Positions 17,252 to 26,541 are shown, numbered from the stretch's first letter. The stretch: DNA of 64,000 bases from UBA1672 sp963977495 (GCA_963977495.1 CAXBOT010000001.1:372001-436000), one strand, 5' to 3'. Program-made: numbers and translations. The notes: generated by a model from the letters alone, not told the origin.

Positions 17252-18502
17252 ATAGAACGCTATAAGTACAGAGCCGTTAATAACAAAGGTCGTCCGGTCA
17301 GGGGGACTATTTCCGCTTTGAATGAAGTGGATCTGTATAACCAGTTGCAGAGTGCGGGACTGGAGCTTGTTCAATGCGCAAATCTGAGCAAGAAAAAGAC
17401 TAAGCTTCCCGGTATCAGCTTTAATAAAATTAAATTAAGGGACTTGATCCAGTTTTTTATTCATATGGAGCAAATGCAAAGCGCGGGTGTGCCGCTGCTT
17501 GATGCGCTGTCAGATATTCGTGATGGCTCAGAAAATGATATGATGCGCGATATGATGAGTGAGATACACCGTGATGTACGCGATGGCTCGGCTTTGTCGG
17601 AATCGATGGAAAAACACGGTAAAGTATTCAAACCTCTTTATATTTCTTTGATTAAGGCGGGGGAAGATACAGGGGATTTAACGTCATCCTATCTACAGCT
17701 TGTGTCTTATCTGAAATGGGTTGATTCCATGCAGGCCAAAATCAGAAAAGCAACGCGCTATCCGATCGTCGTGACGGTTGTTGTTGTGTTTGTGATTGTC
17801 TTTATGATGAGTGTGGTCGTACCGCAAATTGTCGGGTTTTTGAAATATTTGGATATTGAACTGCCTTGGTATTCTGTTTGGTTGATTGCGACATCAAATT
17901 TCTTTGTCGAACCGCAATTTCATCTGCTTGGTTTGCCCGTTTATGGGGCCATCATATTTTTTGTCGTGCCGCTTGCGCTGATTGCGACGTTTATCACATT
18001 GAAACGTTCATCAGAAAACATCGCGTATCAGCTTGATTCGTTATATTTGAATATGCCAATCGTCGGAAATTTGATCAGAAAGATAACAATTGCACGTTAT
18101 GCACAGACTTTTAGTGCATTGTTTTCGAGCGGAATCGACGTGATAAAGGCGTTAAAATCGGCAAGAAATACGGTGAGTAACCGAGTTTTAATTGATGCGA
18201 TGGAGGGGGTTGAGGCCTATGTCCAGTCAGGAAGTCCGCTCTCTGATGCGCTGAATGCTTCGGGTGAATTCCCTAGCATGGTTGTGCGTATGGTTAAAGT
18301 CGGGGAGGAGTCAGGTAACCTTTCTCCGGTCTTGGATCAGGTCTCAGAATTTTATACAAAGGATGTTGATGAGGCGATCGAGGGATTAATTGAGATGATT
18401 CAACCGATGTTAACCGTTATACTAGCATCGGTGATTGTCTGGATCGCTGCAGGGTCGCTCGGCCCCATCTATATCAATTTGGGTAACATGGTCGATTTTT
18501 AA
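17252..18502 (+). CDS. Pilus platform protein (GspF/PilC/MshG family)
   Basis: The inner-membrane platform of the pilus machine: two GspF domains (LRDLIQFFIHMEQMQSAGVPLLDAL and ITIARYAQTFSALFSSGIDVIKAL) and three hydrophobic segments (about YPIVVTVVVVFVIVFMMSVVV, a middle pair, and the C-terminal VILASVIVWIAAGSLGPI). The family N-terminus (YKYRAVNNKGRPVRGTISA) is present in frame but has no ATG, GTG or TTG before it. The start given here is an ATA at 17252, seven bases after AAAGGGG; the first standard codon is a TTG at 17318, which would remove about 22 conserved residues. A one-base gain would instead join the frame to the ATG at 17247. Confidence 0.9.
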   Translation: MERYKYRAVNNKGRPVRGTISALNEVDLYNQLQSAGLELVQCANLSKKKTKLPGISFNKIKLRDLIQFFIHMEQMQSAGVPLLDALSDIRDGSENDMMRDMMSEIHRDVRDGSALSESMEKHGKVFKPLYISLIKAGEDTGDLTSSYLQLVSYLKWVDSMQAKIRKATRYPIVVTVVVVFVIVFMMSVVVPQIVGFLKYLDIELPWYSVWLIATSNFFVEPQFHLLGLPVYGAIIFFVVPLALIATFITLKRSSENIAYQLDSLYLNMPIVGNLIRKITIARYAQTFSALFSSGIDVIKALKSARNTVSNRVLIDAMEGVEAYVQSGSPLSDALNASGEFPSMVVRMVKVGEESGNLSPVLDQVSEFYTKDVDEAIEGLIEMIQPMLTVILASVIVWIAAGSLGPIYINLGNMVDF

Positions 18503-18526
18503 TTTTTATTTGAGTGTTTCAATAGT

Positions 18527-20119
18527 ATGTCTTTATCAATCCTAACGCCGTCGCGAACAATTCTGATGATATCGGATGATGCTTTATTCATCTATAGCAT
18601 CAGCTCAAAAGGCGTGAAAATGATTGAGGCTGTTCCTTGGTCAGCTGAGAATTTCGAAGGCAATGTTGCGCTAATTATATCTAAAGAATGCGGCGGTAAG
18701 CCCGTTCTTATTATGAATGATATGGTGGAGCAGCATTATCGGAAGGAAAAAATCCCACGTGTGAGCATGTTGGATAAACAAAATGTTGTAAAAAGAAAAC
18801 TGAACGTTGCCTTCCCTAATTATCCTGTGCGCGCGGCTTTACCGCTCAAAGAAAAAATTGCCAAAACAGATAAATCTATGGCGGGCAGTGTCTATATTTT
18901 TGCAGCCGTCCCTGCGAGTGAAGCGTTTAAAAAGACAATGGCTGCGGCCACGAAGTCATTAGCGCCGATTGCCGGCTTCTCGCTTCTGCCGATTGAAGCG
19001 TCAGATATGATTAAAAAGCTTGCCGACAAGCTTGCGCCGAAGGGCGAGAAGAAAGCCAAATGGACAGTTTTTATCGGGCAGCATCAAGGCGGCGGATTGC
19101 GTCAGATTGTTATTAAAAACGGTGAGTTAGCGTTAACACGTATGACGCCTATCGTTGAAACAGATGATGATGCGGCGCTTTGGGCTAATGAGGTTAATCA
19201 AGAGTTTCAAGCAACGATGAGCTATTTGTCTCGTTTTGGGTTTGATTCGTCTGATGGCTTAAATGTGATTCTTATAGCTGACCCGTCAGCTGGTGATATC
19301 GTAAGTGAGCTTATTGATGTGCCGTGTAATTTTCATGCGATGCCCGCTGATGAGGTTGCGCGCCTTCTGAAATTATCCTTGGGCTCACAAGATGCGCCAA
19401 ACCTTGCGGATGGCCTGCATGTTGCTTGGATCGGACGTAAGAGTAAATTTATTCTCCCGATGAAGGCCAAGCAGATTGATAACGTATCGCAGCCCAGACA
19501 GGTTGCGATGGTGGCATCGGTTCTCTTGCTTCTTGGTGGTTGTTTTCAGGCTTATCAACTGCTCGATTATTATCAGAAACTGACTGAGGGGCAGGAAAAT
19601 GTTGGATCAATATCGCAAAGAAAAGCGCAACTTGATCTGCAATATGAGAAGGAAATAAAAAGAAAGAAAGATCTTGGTTTTGATATCCAACTTATCCAAA
19701 GCTCTCTTGGGGTGCAGGAACAGTTTGAGAAGAAACAAATTCCGGGAATTCAGTTGTTCTATAAGGTTGGTAAATCCCTTGGCAAGGACATGAAAATTGA
19801 TCGTATACAGGTCACGCGCGGCAAAATGAATTTGACACGACGTTTTGTTGATAATGATGCCAAACCACCATTATTTATGGCCAGCATGCAGATGTCTTTT
19901 CCAAGCACAACCAATGCGGAGAGAGGCAATAAGGAGGTTGAGGACTTGCGGACACGTCTGCAGCAGGAATTGCCTGATCATATTGTAAAGGTGTCTAAGC
20001 TATTAGAAGATTATGAATATAGCGAAGAAATTGTTGTTGAATCGGGGAATGGCTCTGAGAAGTCAACAGCGCAAGACTATATCGCAGAACTTAGTATTGA
20101 GGGGCCACCGGTAGAATGA
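18527..20119 (+). CDS. PilM-PilN fusion pilus assembly protein
   Basis: The 530-residue protein combines two usually separate alignment-complex parts. Residues 1-320 look like the cytoplasmic actin-fold PilM/GspL/MshI domain; a single membrane helix spans about 326-345 (VAMVASVLLLLGGCFQAY); residues 350-530 form a periplasmic PilN-like part with a coiled-coil segment (QRKAQLDLQYEKEIKRKKD) and a ferredoxin-like region (GKDMKIDRIQVTRGKMNL). Such MshI/GspL-like fusions link the cytoplasmic ATPase to the periplasmic PilO and secretin. Its last codons overlap the next start (ATGA), so the two are translationally coupled. Confidence 0.8.
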   Translation: MSLSILTPSRTILMISDDALFIYSISSKGVKMIEAVPWSAENFEGNVALIISKECGGKPVLIMNDMVEQHYRKEKIPRVSMLDKQNVVKRKLNVAFPNYPVRAALPLKEKIAKTDKSMAGSVYIFAAVPASEAFKKTMAAATKSLAPIAGFSLLPIEASDMIKKLADKLAPKGEKKAKWTVFIGQHQGGGLRQIVIKNGELALTRMTPIVETDDDAALWANEVNQEFQATMSYLSRFGFDSSDGLNVILIADPSAGDIVSELIDVPCNFHAMPADEVARLLKLSLGSQDAPNLADGLHVAWIGRKSKFILPMKAKQIDNVSQPRQVAMVASVLLLLGGCFQAYQLLDYYQKLTEGQENVGSISQRKAQLDLQYEKEIKRKKDLGFDIQLIQSSLGVQEQFEKKQIPGIQLFYKVGKSLGKDMKIDRIQVTRGKMNLTRRFVDNDAKPPLFMASMQMSFPSTTNAERGNKEVEDLRTRLQQELPDHIVKVSKLLEDYEYSEEIVVESGNGSEKSTAQDYIAELSIEGPPVE

Positions 20120-20763
20120 TTCGGATTATTGGAATAAAACGGCTGGTTATTTTGCTCGTCCTAATTGGCACAAATGCTTTTTTGGCATCTGTTATCTATA
20201 TGTATGTTTTACCTGAAAAAGAAAAAACAGATCAGGATTTGACTATGTTGCGCGGCCAACTGAGTAGTGTTGAGGGCGACATTGCAAAAATGCAGGTTGA
20301 GTTTGCACAATTGGAGGAGCGACAAGCGCTCTTTGATAAACTTAAAGCACACGGTTATTTTTCCACGCAAGATCGTGGTGATGCAAAACAGCTTTTCAGT
20401 GATATTCAAGAAAAGGCGAATGTTGTTTCTGCTGTGGTCAGTGTTAAGTCAGGTGTTATTGAAGAAAATGCTGAAGCACAGAAAGCTAATCATAAAGTGT
20501 TGATGAGCCCGATAGATATTCAAATTAAGGCGTTTGATGACGGGGATATTTATCGCTATATCAACCTTATAGAAAAAATGTTCCCCGGACATGTGTCATT
20601 GGACGGCATCACCATGAAGCGTAGCAGAGACGTTACGGCGGCGTTGTTGCGCGCGATTGCGAATGGGGCTAGTCCCGAACTTGTGACTGCGGATATTCGT
20701 ATGTCATGGCGCACCATGATTCCAGAAGATCAGGTGATACTGGATACGGGGTTAAAGAGATAG
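20116..20763 (+). CDS. PilO/MshJ-like pilus alignment protein
   Basis: A 215-residue bitopic protein: one N-terminal membrane helix (LVILLVLIGTNAFLASVIYMYV), a periplasmic coiled coil (about residues 40-75, LRGQLSSVEGDIAKMQVEFAQLEERQ) and a small alpha/beta domain. This is the PilO layout. It would pair with the PilN-like part of the upstream fusion in the inner-membrane alignment complex. The start overlaps the upstream stop by four bases. Assignment rests on architecture and position rather than on strong residue motifs. Confidence 0.75.
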   Translation: MIRIIGIKRLVILLVLIGTNAFLASVIYMYVLPEKEKTDQDLTMLRGQLSSVEGDIAKMQVEFAQLEERQALFDKLKAHGYFSTQDRGDAKQLFSDIQEKANVVSAVVSVKSGVIEENAEAQKANHKVLMSPIDIQIKAFDDGDIYRYINLIEKMFPGHVSLDGITMKRSRDVTAALLRAIANGASPELVTADIRMSWRTMIPEDQVILDTGLKR

Positions 20764-20785
20764 GATGAGGGAAGGAGAGAAAGTG

Positions 20786-21442
20786 ATGAAAAGTTTCTAT
20801 ATCGTCGTTGTTTTTGCAATTCTCGCATTGGTGATCTCACCGTGTCGTGTCTATGCTCAGGATGAAGTGAATGTTCAGGACGGTTTGGAAAACGTTCCTC
20901 CAGAGCCCGAACAAATGGAAAATAGTGATGATACGGGCGCTAATTTAATTGCGGACACCGCGGGTGAAACGGCTGTTGTTGACACGCCGAAGCCCGTTCC
21001 GGTGGTGAATGAGGCTACGCAGATTGATACCGTGATGGATGGGAATAATGAAATCTCCATCGAAAACATGCCGTCTTTGTTTTTTACATTTTGGCAGCAT
21101 CGCTCTATTATTGATGCCAAGAATAAGCGCGGCGTTGTGCGCCCACCCACACAGGCAGAACTAGAAGCTTTGGAGAATGGTGAGAGCCTTATTCTTGAGC
21201 CTGAAAAGCGTGATATTACACTGGGTGGAATTGTTTTTAAGGCCGAAGGCGACTGGACAATATGGCTCAATGGGGAGCGCGTTACACCGACGGCTGTTCC
21301 TGAAGAAGTACTCGATTTGCGGGTTTATAAAGATTATATCGAGGTGAAGTGGATTGATAATTTAACCAACCAGATTTTCCCTTTGCGTTTGCGCGCACAT
21401 CAACGCTTTAATCTGGATCAACGCATTTTCCTTCCCGGCTAA
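20786..21442 (+). CDS. MshK/PilP-like periplasmic pilus protein
   Basis: The ATG at 20786, with GGAG eight bases before it, is preferred over the ATG at 20765 because it places the signal peptide (KSFYIVVVFAILALVISPCRVYAQ) at the very N-terminus. An acidic, Pro-rich linker follows, then a conserved C-terminal module of about 75 residues beginning DITLGGIVFKAEGDWTIWLN and ending RLRAHQRFNLDQRIFLPG. This small beta-rich module after a flexible linker is the arrangement of PilP, MshK and GspC, which bridge the alignment complex and the secretin. Confidence 0.65.
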   Translation: MKSFYIVVVFAILALVISPCRVYAQDEVNVQDGLENVPPEPEQMENSDDTGANLIADTAGETAVVDTPKPVPVVNEATQIDTVMDGNNEISIENMPSLFFTFWQHRSIIDAKNKRGVVRPPTQAELEALENGESLILEPEKRDITLGGIVFKAEGDWTIWLNGERVTPTAVPEEVLDLRVYKDYIEVKWIDNLTNQIFPLRLRAHQRFNLDQRIFLPG

Positions 21443-21465
21443 CATGAAATAAGTCAGTACGTGAT

Positions 21466-22197
21466 ATGAGTCCGAATACAATTTCTCTATCAATAAAAGA
21501 TGTGTCTGTTGCTTATACGGATAAGGCTGTTATCGAGGATATTAATCTTGATCTGCATGCGGGCGAGATTTTTGGTCTGATGGGGCTGAACGGTGCGGGT
21601 AAAACCACATTGATAAAATCCATCCTTGGCCTGCGCGAGCAAAGCGCCGGTGATATCTTAATTTACGGCAAGGATAAGTCTGACCCAAGCAGTAAATCCA
21701 GATTGTCCTATTTACCTGAGAAATTCGAGCCGCCATGGTTTCTAACGGGCATGGAGTTCATGAAATTCTCGCTTCAACTTTACAAACGTTCCTTTGATAA
21801 GGCGGCCGTTGTGGAGGCTGCGGAAAAGCTGGCGCTTGACACAGATGCTCTCGGGCGACGCATGAATACTTATTCCAAAGGGATGCGACAAAAGCTAGGT
21901 TTGATGGGGACTTTGTTAACAGAATGCTCGCTGTTTATCCTCGATGAACCGATGAGCGGCCTTGATCCGCGCGCACGTGCATTGGTCAAAAAAATGATTG
22001 CTGATATCAAAAATAAAGAACGTACAATTTTCTTAAGCTCGCATATCTTGGCTGATATGGATGAGATATGTGATCGCGTGGCTGTTTTGCACGATGGTAG
22101 AATTCGCTATGTCGGCACGCCTAAGCAGCTGAAGGAAGAAACTAATACAGATAATCTTGAACAAGCTTTTCTTGAATTTATTGAGGATAAGAACTGA
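21466..22197 (+). CDS. ABC transporter ATP-binding protein in the pilus cluster
   Basis: A 243-residue ATPase of the ABC-2 exporter type. Walker A is GLNGAGKTT (residues 40-48), the signature loop is the variant YSKGMRQKLGL, and Walker B with D-loop is LFILDEPMSGLDPRA, followed by the switch His in IFLSSHILADMDEICD. The only candidate membrane partner in the window is the permease more than 6 kb downstream in the same cluster. Myxococcus xanthus has a similar pair, PilH/PilI, needed for pili, and MSHA loci carry a different ATPase (MshM) in the same general neighbourhood. Substrate unknown. Confidence 0.9.
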   Translation: MSPNTISLSIKDVSVAYTDKAVIEDINLDLHAGEIFGLMGLNGAGKTTLIKSILGLREQSAGDILIYGKDKSDPSSKSRLSYLPEKFEPPWFLTGMEFMKFSLQLYKRSFDKAAVVEAAEKLALDTDALGRRMNTYSKGMRQKLGLMGTLLTECSLFILDEPMSGLDPRARALVKKMIADIKNKERTIFLSSHILADMDEICDRVAVLHDGRIRYVGTPKQLKEETNTDNLEQAFLEFIEDKN

Positions 22198-22248
22198 TTG
22201 TGATAGAATTTTTGTATTCTTCAGGCGTTTGATTCGCCGCCATTCTTT

Positions 22249-22264
22249 TTGTGAATTCTCACAA
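22249..22264. promoter_or_regulatory. Inverted repeat upstream of the TPR gene
   Basis: TTGTGA-ATTC-TCACAA is a perfect dyad 17 bases before the TPR gene start. It resembles a CRP/FNR site but with a four-base instead of six-base centre. It could be an operator or a small mRNA hairpin. Confidence 0.3.
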
Positions 22265-22280
22265 TTTCTTTGAAAGATAA

Positions 22281-23225
22281 ATGATAATGTCTGTGTTACG
22301 ATTCTCTGGTTTTTTGCTATGTATGACTTGCCTTGGCACTGTGGGGCTTTCAGCTTCGGTTCATGCACAAGATGAACAAGTGCCGCAAATAGTTGATAGC
22401 TCTACTGTTGCCGTTCCCGATACGGGGGAGCTTAATACCGTTAATGAAGACCGTTTGAAAAAGGCAGGGTCAGCCTCCACACGCACAATATCGGCACCCT
22501 CAGCGTTATCACCTGAAATGAATAATGATGATTTTTTTGATGCGAACGACCTTGTTCCGCAAGGTGAAATGTCGCATGACGGGCCGATTAGGGTCGACCC
22601 TTCGACGCAGCCGGCCTCTAAATATATTGTCGTGCAAAAAAATTATGATGCAGGGTCTAAAACGGCGCAGTTGGTTTCCGCTGAGCGTGCCATGAAGCTG
22701 GGGCGCTATGATTCGTCATTGCAATTATTTGATGATTTATATGCGGCGAACGAAAAAGATTCGCGTGTCTTAATGGGGCGCGCTGTTGTGTTGCAAAAGC
22801 TTGGTCGTTTTGATGAGGCGATGGGCATGTATGAAAAATTGGAGAAGGTAGAGCCTGATAATGTCGACGCGCAGGTTAATATGCTTGGCCTGCTTGCGAC
22901 GCGCTATCCTTCTGTGGCGTTGCGCCGCCTGCTTGATTTACAAGAAAAAAACCGTAGTCATGTCGGGCTAATCGCACAAATTGCAATTTCCTACGCCAAT
23001 ATTGGCGACATGGAATCCGCGTTAAAGTATTTGGGTATGGCCGCGAGTATGGAGCCGAATAATGCTAATCACATGTTTAATATGGCGGTGATTGCTGATC
23101 GTGGCGGTGATGAAAAACAAGCCGTACAATATTACGAAAAAGCATTGGAAGTGGATACTATTCACGGGGCAGGGCGCTCTATTCCACGTGACTCTGTTTA
23201 TGAAAGGCTTGCGCAAATCAGGTAA
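22281..23225 (+). CDS. MshN-like TPR protein of the pilus cluster
   Basis: A 314-residue protein with a signal peptide or N-terminal anchor (FSGFLLCMTCLGTVGLSASVHAQ), a disordered linker of about 90 residues, and at least four tetratricopeptide repeats from about residue 130 (AERAMKLGRYDSSLQLFDDL, VVLQKLGRFDEAMGMYEKLE, ISYANIGDMESALKYLGMAA, AVIADRGGDEKQAVQYYEKA). MshN in Vibrio MSHA loci and PilF/PilW-type pilotins have the same kind of fold. A role in secretin or alignment-complex assembly is inferred from the context. Confidence 0.75.
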   Translation: MIMSVLRFSGFLLCMTCLGTVGLSASVHAQDEQVPQIVDSSTVAVPDTGELNTVNEDRLKKAGSASTRTISAPSALSPEMNNDDFFDANDLVPQGEMSHDGPIRVDPSTQPASKYIVVQKNYDAGSKTAQLVSAERAMKLGRYDSSLQLFDDLYAANEKDSRVLMGRAVVLQKLGRFDEAMGMYEKLEKVEPDNVDAQVNMLGLLATRYPSVALRRLLDLQEKNRSHVGLIAQIAISYANIGDMESALKYLGMAASMEPNNANHMFNMAVIADRGGDEKQAVQYYEKALEVDTIHGAGRSIPRDSVYERLAQIR

Positions 23226-23249
23226 GTCTGAAGAGCTCGCCGTGTCATT

Positions 23250-24032
23250 ATGCTATTGATGCCAGAAATATTTGTAACATTCTTTCTCGGTTTAATAATG
23301 GGCAGTTTTTCAACTGCGCTGATTTATCGTGTTCCCAGAAAATTATCATGGACGGTTGAGCGTTCCTCTTGCACAAATTGTAAACAAAATTTACGTGCTT
23401 ATGATCTTGTGCCTTTGTTTTCATGGCTGTCAACGATGGGGCGGTGCCGATATTGTAAGGCATCAGTTTCCTATAGCTACCCTTTGATTGAGCTGGTTTG
23501 CGTCGCTATGGCGTTTGCGATTTACTGCGTCTTTGGTTTTTCAATCGAGGCATTATTTGCATTGGCGGCTGTGCCGTTTTTAATGGCGTTGTTTGTGATT
23601 GACCTCAGGCACATGATTTTGCCTAATCAACTGGTTTTTATCCTGTTGGTTATCGGCTTGGCGCGATTGTTCTATTTTTCAATATCAGGTGTTTTTACAA
23701 AAGCACCTGATATGTTTGTAACGTATTTCGGCGGTGCGATTCTCTATGCGGCGATTCCATGGTTGATGGGCATTATTCTGACGAAGATTCTAAAAAAGGA
23801 TAGTCTGGGTTTTGGCGATATAAAGTTTTTCTTCGTATCAGGAATGTGGCTTGGTTTGAGTGTGTTGCCGTTTTTTCTGATGTCATCGGGAATACTGGCT
23901 ATTTTGTTCGCTTTGCTGTGGCGCGCCTTGTTTAAAAAAGAGGTTTTTCCGTTCGGCCCGGCACTGATTATCTCTTTTTTCGGTCTTCTTCTATTTCAAG
24001 GTTCTTTTTTGGTTCAAAACTGGATACTATAA
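23250..24032 (+). CDS. pilD: Prepilin leader peptidase / N-methyltransferase
   Basis: A 260-residue polytopic membrane protein of the A24A family. The N-terminal cytoplasmic loop has the zinc tetracysteine (Cys41, 44, 66, 69; CTNCKQNL and CRYCKASVSYSYPLIE). The aspartyl-protease pair is Asp118 (VIDLRHMILPN) and Asp190 (LGFGDIKFF, the GD motif). It cuts the leader of the pilin encoded at the end of the cluster and methylates the new N-terminus. The gene symbol follows usual practice; the locus could equally be called gspO or mshO-like. Start codon choice between ATG at 23250 and the ATG three codons later is open. Confidence 0.93.
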   Translation: MLLMPEIFVTFFLGLIMGSFSTALIYRVPRKLSWTVERSSCTNCKQNLRAYDLVPLFSWLSTMGRCRYCKASVSYSYPLIELVCVAMAFAIYCVFGFSIEALFALAAVPFLMALFVIDLRHMILPNQLVFILLVIGLARLFYFSISGVFTKAPDMFVTYFGGAILYAAIPWLMGIILTKILKKDSLGFGDIKFFFVSGMWLGLSVLPFFLMSSGILAILFALLWRALFKKEVFPFGPALIISFFGLLLFQGSFLVQNWIL

Positions 24033-24113
24033 ATCAACGCAATGTTTACGTTCTTTTCACTTTCTTTCGGTAAAACATATAACGGGGCATATACATAAAG
24101 AGGAGCACAACCT

Positions 24114-25298
24114 GTGGATCTAACACAACTTCTAGCTTTTACCATGCAAAATGATGCATCTGACTTGCATTTAAGTTCGGGTAACCCGCCGATCATTCGT
24201 GTCAGCGGTCAAATGAAACGTGTTAAAGGGGAATCACTGGGCAGTGATGACATCAGGACAATGCTCTATTCGGTTATGGCGGAGGAGCAACGCGCCGAAT
24301 ATGAAAAGAATATGGAGCTTGATTTCGCGATCGCTCTTGGGGAAAAAGCCAGATTTCGTGTGAACGCTTTTACAACGCGTTTAGGGTCTGCAGCAGTTTT
24401 CCGTACCATTCCGACTGAAATTCCGACTATGGATCAATTAGGCCTTCCGCCTGTGATGCGACGTTTCGCCGAATTGGAAAAAGGGATTGTTCTTGTGACT
24501 GGGCCAACAGGTTCCGGTAAATCGACAACATTGGCGTCGATGGTCAATCACATCAACTTGCACCATGCAAAGCACATTCTGACGGTTGAAGATCCGGTCG
24601 AATTTTTTCACACTTCGAAAAAATCATTGGTCAACCACCGCGAAGTTGGACAAGACACCAAAACATTCTCTCGCGCATTGAAAAGTGCATTGCGTGAAGA
24701 CCCTGACGTTATTCTTGTGGGGGAGATGCGTGACCATGAAACGATTTCCTTGGCTTTGACAGCGGCAGAAACCGGACACTTGGTGTTTGGTACATTGCAC
24801 GCGAACTCAGCCTCCAAAACAATTGACCGTATTATTGACGTGTTCCCAAGCGGGGATAAAGAAATGGTGCGTGCCATGCTCTCCAGTTCTATTCAGGGCG
24901 TGATCGCGCAAACGCTATTGCGTAAATCCGGTGGTGGACGTGTTGGTGCGTTTGAAATTCTTGTGGGAACGAACGCCGTTCGAAACCTGATTCGTGAAAA
25001 CCAAATTCCGCAGATGTTCTCTATGATGCAAACCGGTTCTCGCTACGGGATGATTACAATGGAAGATGCTGTTAAGGATCTTTTGGAGGGCGGCATTATT
25101 GATAAAGAAGAGGCACGCCATGCTTTGATGCGCGTATCGGATGAAGGACAAGAAGAAGATCGTGATACGGATTATGCCAGTGGCGCGCTTGGTGGTTCTA
25201 AAATGTCTGGTGACGATGAATATGATATGAATGCAGGCGGCGATAATGATGAAATTGCTGCACCCAAGAAGGGTGACGGCGGGGGGTATTCATTCTGA
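24114..25298 (+). CDS. pilT: Pilus retraction ATPase PilT
   Basis: A 394-residue hexameric retraction motor starting at a GTG. Walker A GPTGSGKST is at 130-138, Walker B in REDPDVILVGEMRD (about 194-207), the His box in GHLVFGTLHANSA, and the PilT-specific C-terminal motif AVRNLIRE at 288-295. The last 50 residues or so are an acidic, Gly/Asp-rich tail (DDEYDMNAGGDNDEIAAPKK) absent from typical 345-residue PilT proteins. PilT depolymerises the pilus, giving twitching, adhesion force and DNA uptake. The TGATG junction couples it to the PilU gene. Confidence 0.95.
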   Translation: MDLTQLLAFTMQNDASDLHLSSGNPPIIRVSGQMKRVKGESLGSDDIRTMLYSVMAEEQRAEYEKNMELDFAIALGEKARFRVNAFTTRLGSAAVFRTIPTEIPTMDQLGLPPVMRRFAELEKGIVLVTGPTGSGKSTTLASMVNHINLHHAKHILTVEDPVEFFHTSKKSLVNHREVGQDTKTFSRALKSALREDPDVILVGEMRDHETISLALTAAETGHLVFGTLHANSASKTIDRIIDVFPSGDKEMVRAMLSSSIQGVIAQTLLRKSGGGRVGAFEILVGTNAVRNLIRENQIPQMFSMMQTGSRYGMITMEDAVKDLLEGGIIDKEEARHALMRVSDEGQEEDRDTDYASGALGGSKMSGDDEYDMNAGGDNDEIAAPKKGDGGGYSF

Positions 25299-26440
25299 TG
25301 GACAATGCACCACTAATTTTTCAATATTTGAGTGCGATGGGAGAGCATAACGCAGCAGATATGTATCTGACCGTTGGCCTTCCACCAATGTTGCGTGGGG
25401 ATAAAGATCTCATCAAACTTTCGGATGAGGTGCTGACTCCCGATAGTGTAGAAGAAATTTTGAACTCTATGCTGACCAGTCGCCAACGCCGTGATTTTGA
25501 TGCTCAAAACGAGCTTAACACTGCGCTGGATATGGGCGGACATGGCCGTTTTCGTGTTAACGTCTTGCGCCAGCGTCAGTTTCCGGCTCTGGTTATTCGG
25601 CGGATCGTTTCTGAAATCCCGAGTTTTAGTGAATTGCGTTTGCCGCAAATCCTTGGTGATCTCGCCATGGAAAAGCGCGGGCTTATTCTTGTAACGGGGA
25701 TGACCGGTTCGGGTAAATCCACAACATTGGCGTCTATGATTGATCAACGCAATGTGAACAGTACCGGCCATATTATTACGATTGAAGACCCGATTGAATT
25801 TTTCCACGAGCATAAAGGCTGCGTGGTGACACAGCGCGAAGTTGGCGTTGATACGGAAAGCTTTGCCACGGCGATGAAAAACTCGTTGCGTCAACGCCCT
25901 GATGTTATTCTCGTTGGTGAAATTAGGGATCGTGATGTGATGGAACAAGCACTTTCCATCGCAGAAACTGGACATTTATGTCTGGCAACCATTCATACCA
26001 ACAACTCTTACCAAGCAATTGAACGTATTGTGAACTTGTTTCCTGAGGATTATCACAATCAAATTCGTTTGAACCTATCGATGAATTTGAAGGGGATTAT
26101 CTCTCAACGCTTATTGCCGAGCATTGGCGGAGGCATGGCACCTGCGATTGAAGTGATGCTTAATCAGGGGTTGGTACGTGAATTGGTTCTTAAAGGTGAG
26201 ATCGGTAAAATTCACGATGTTATGGAACAGAACAACTCGATCGGTATGTCGACCTTTGACCAGTCCTTGATGCGCTTGTTCCTCGATGGTCTGATTACGG
26301 AAGATAGTGCGATCACGAATTCTGATAAGCCTTCGGATATGAAAATCAAGGTGCAGCAATCTAAAATGATTAATGAATCACGCGGGCAGGGCGGTGTTCT
26401 TGATGCTGTGGATACATCGCGTATTTCCTTTAGTGAGTAG
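25298..26440 (+). CDS. pilU: Accessory retraction ATPase PilU
   Basis: A 380-residue PilT paralogue whose ATG overlaps the pilT stop by one base. Walker A is GMTGSGKST (134-142) and Walker B is RQRPDVILVGEIRD; the C-terminal NQGLVRELVLKGEIGKIHD segment replaces the AIRNLIRE motif, which is characteristic of PilU. PilU works together with PilT to strengthen retraction. Having both within an MSHA-like locus, rather than at a separate place, is unusual in the systems I know. Confidence 0.9.
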   Translation: MDNAPLIFQYLSAMGEHNAADMYLTVGLPPMLRGDKDLIKLSDEVLTPDSVEEILNSMLTSRQRRDFDAQNELNTALDMGGHGRFRVNVLRQRQFPALVIRRIVSEIPSFSELRLPQILGDLAMEKRGLILVTGMTGSGKSTTLASMIDQRNVNSTGHIITIEDPIEFFHEHKGCVVTQREVGVDTESFATAMKNSLRQRPDVILVGEIRDRDVMEQALSIAETGHLCLATIHTNNSYQAIERIVNLFPEDYHNQIRLNLSMNLKGIISQRLLPSIGGGMAPAIEVMLNQGLVRELVLKGEIGKIHDVMEQNNSIGMSTFDQSLMRLFLDGLITEDSAITNSDKPSDMKIKVQQSKMINESRGQGGVLDAVDTSRISFSE

Positions 26441-26511
26441 AAAATAATGCGTTTCAAGCGTTATGCCGAGGTTATACACAGTTCATATACTTAAAAATCG
26501 CAAAAGACATC

Positions 26512-26541
26512 TTGGTTTTTCAATATTTATGCTCTTATAAT
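26512..26541 (+). promoter_or_regulatory. Candidate internal promoter before the secretin gene
   Basis: TTGGTT (26512-26517), 18 bases, TATAAT (26536-26541; perfect -10), 82 bases before the secretin start. The 183-base gap is the longest inside the pilus cluster before the regulator gene, which fits a second transcription unit for the secretin and downstream genes. Confidence 0.45.

Noticed and set aside
25313..25975. 220-codon frame antisense to pilU
   Set aside because: Fully inside pilU, whose motor motifs are intact; no start signal or family features.
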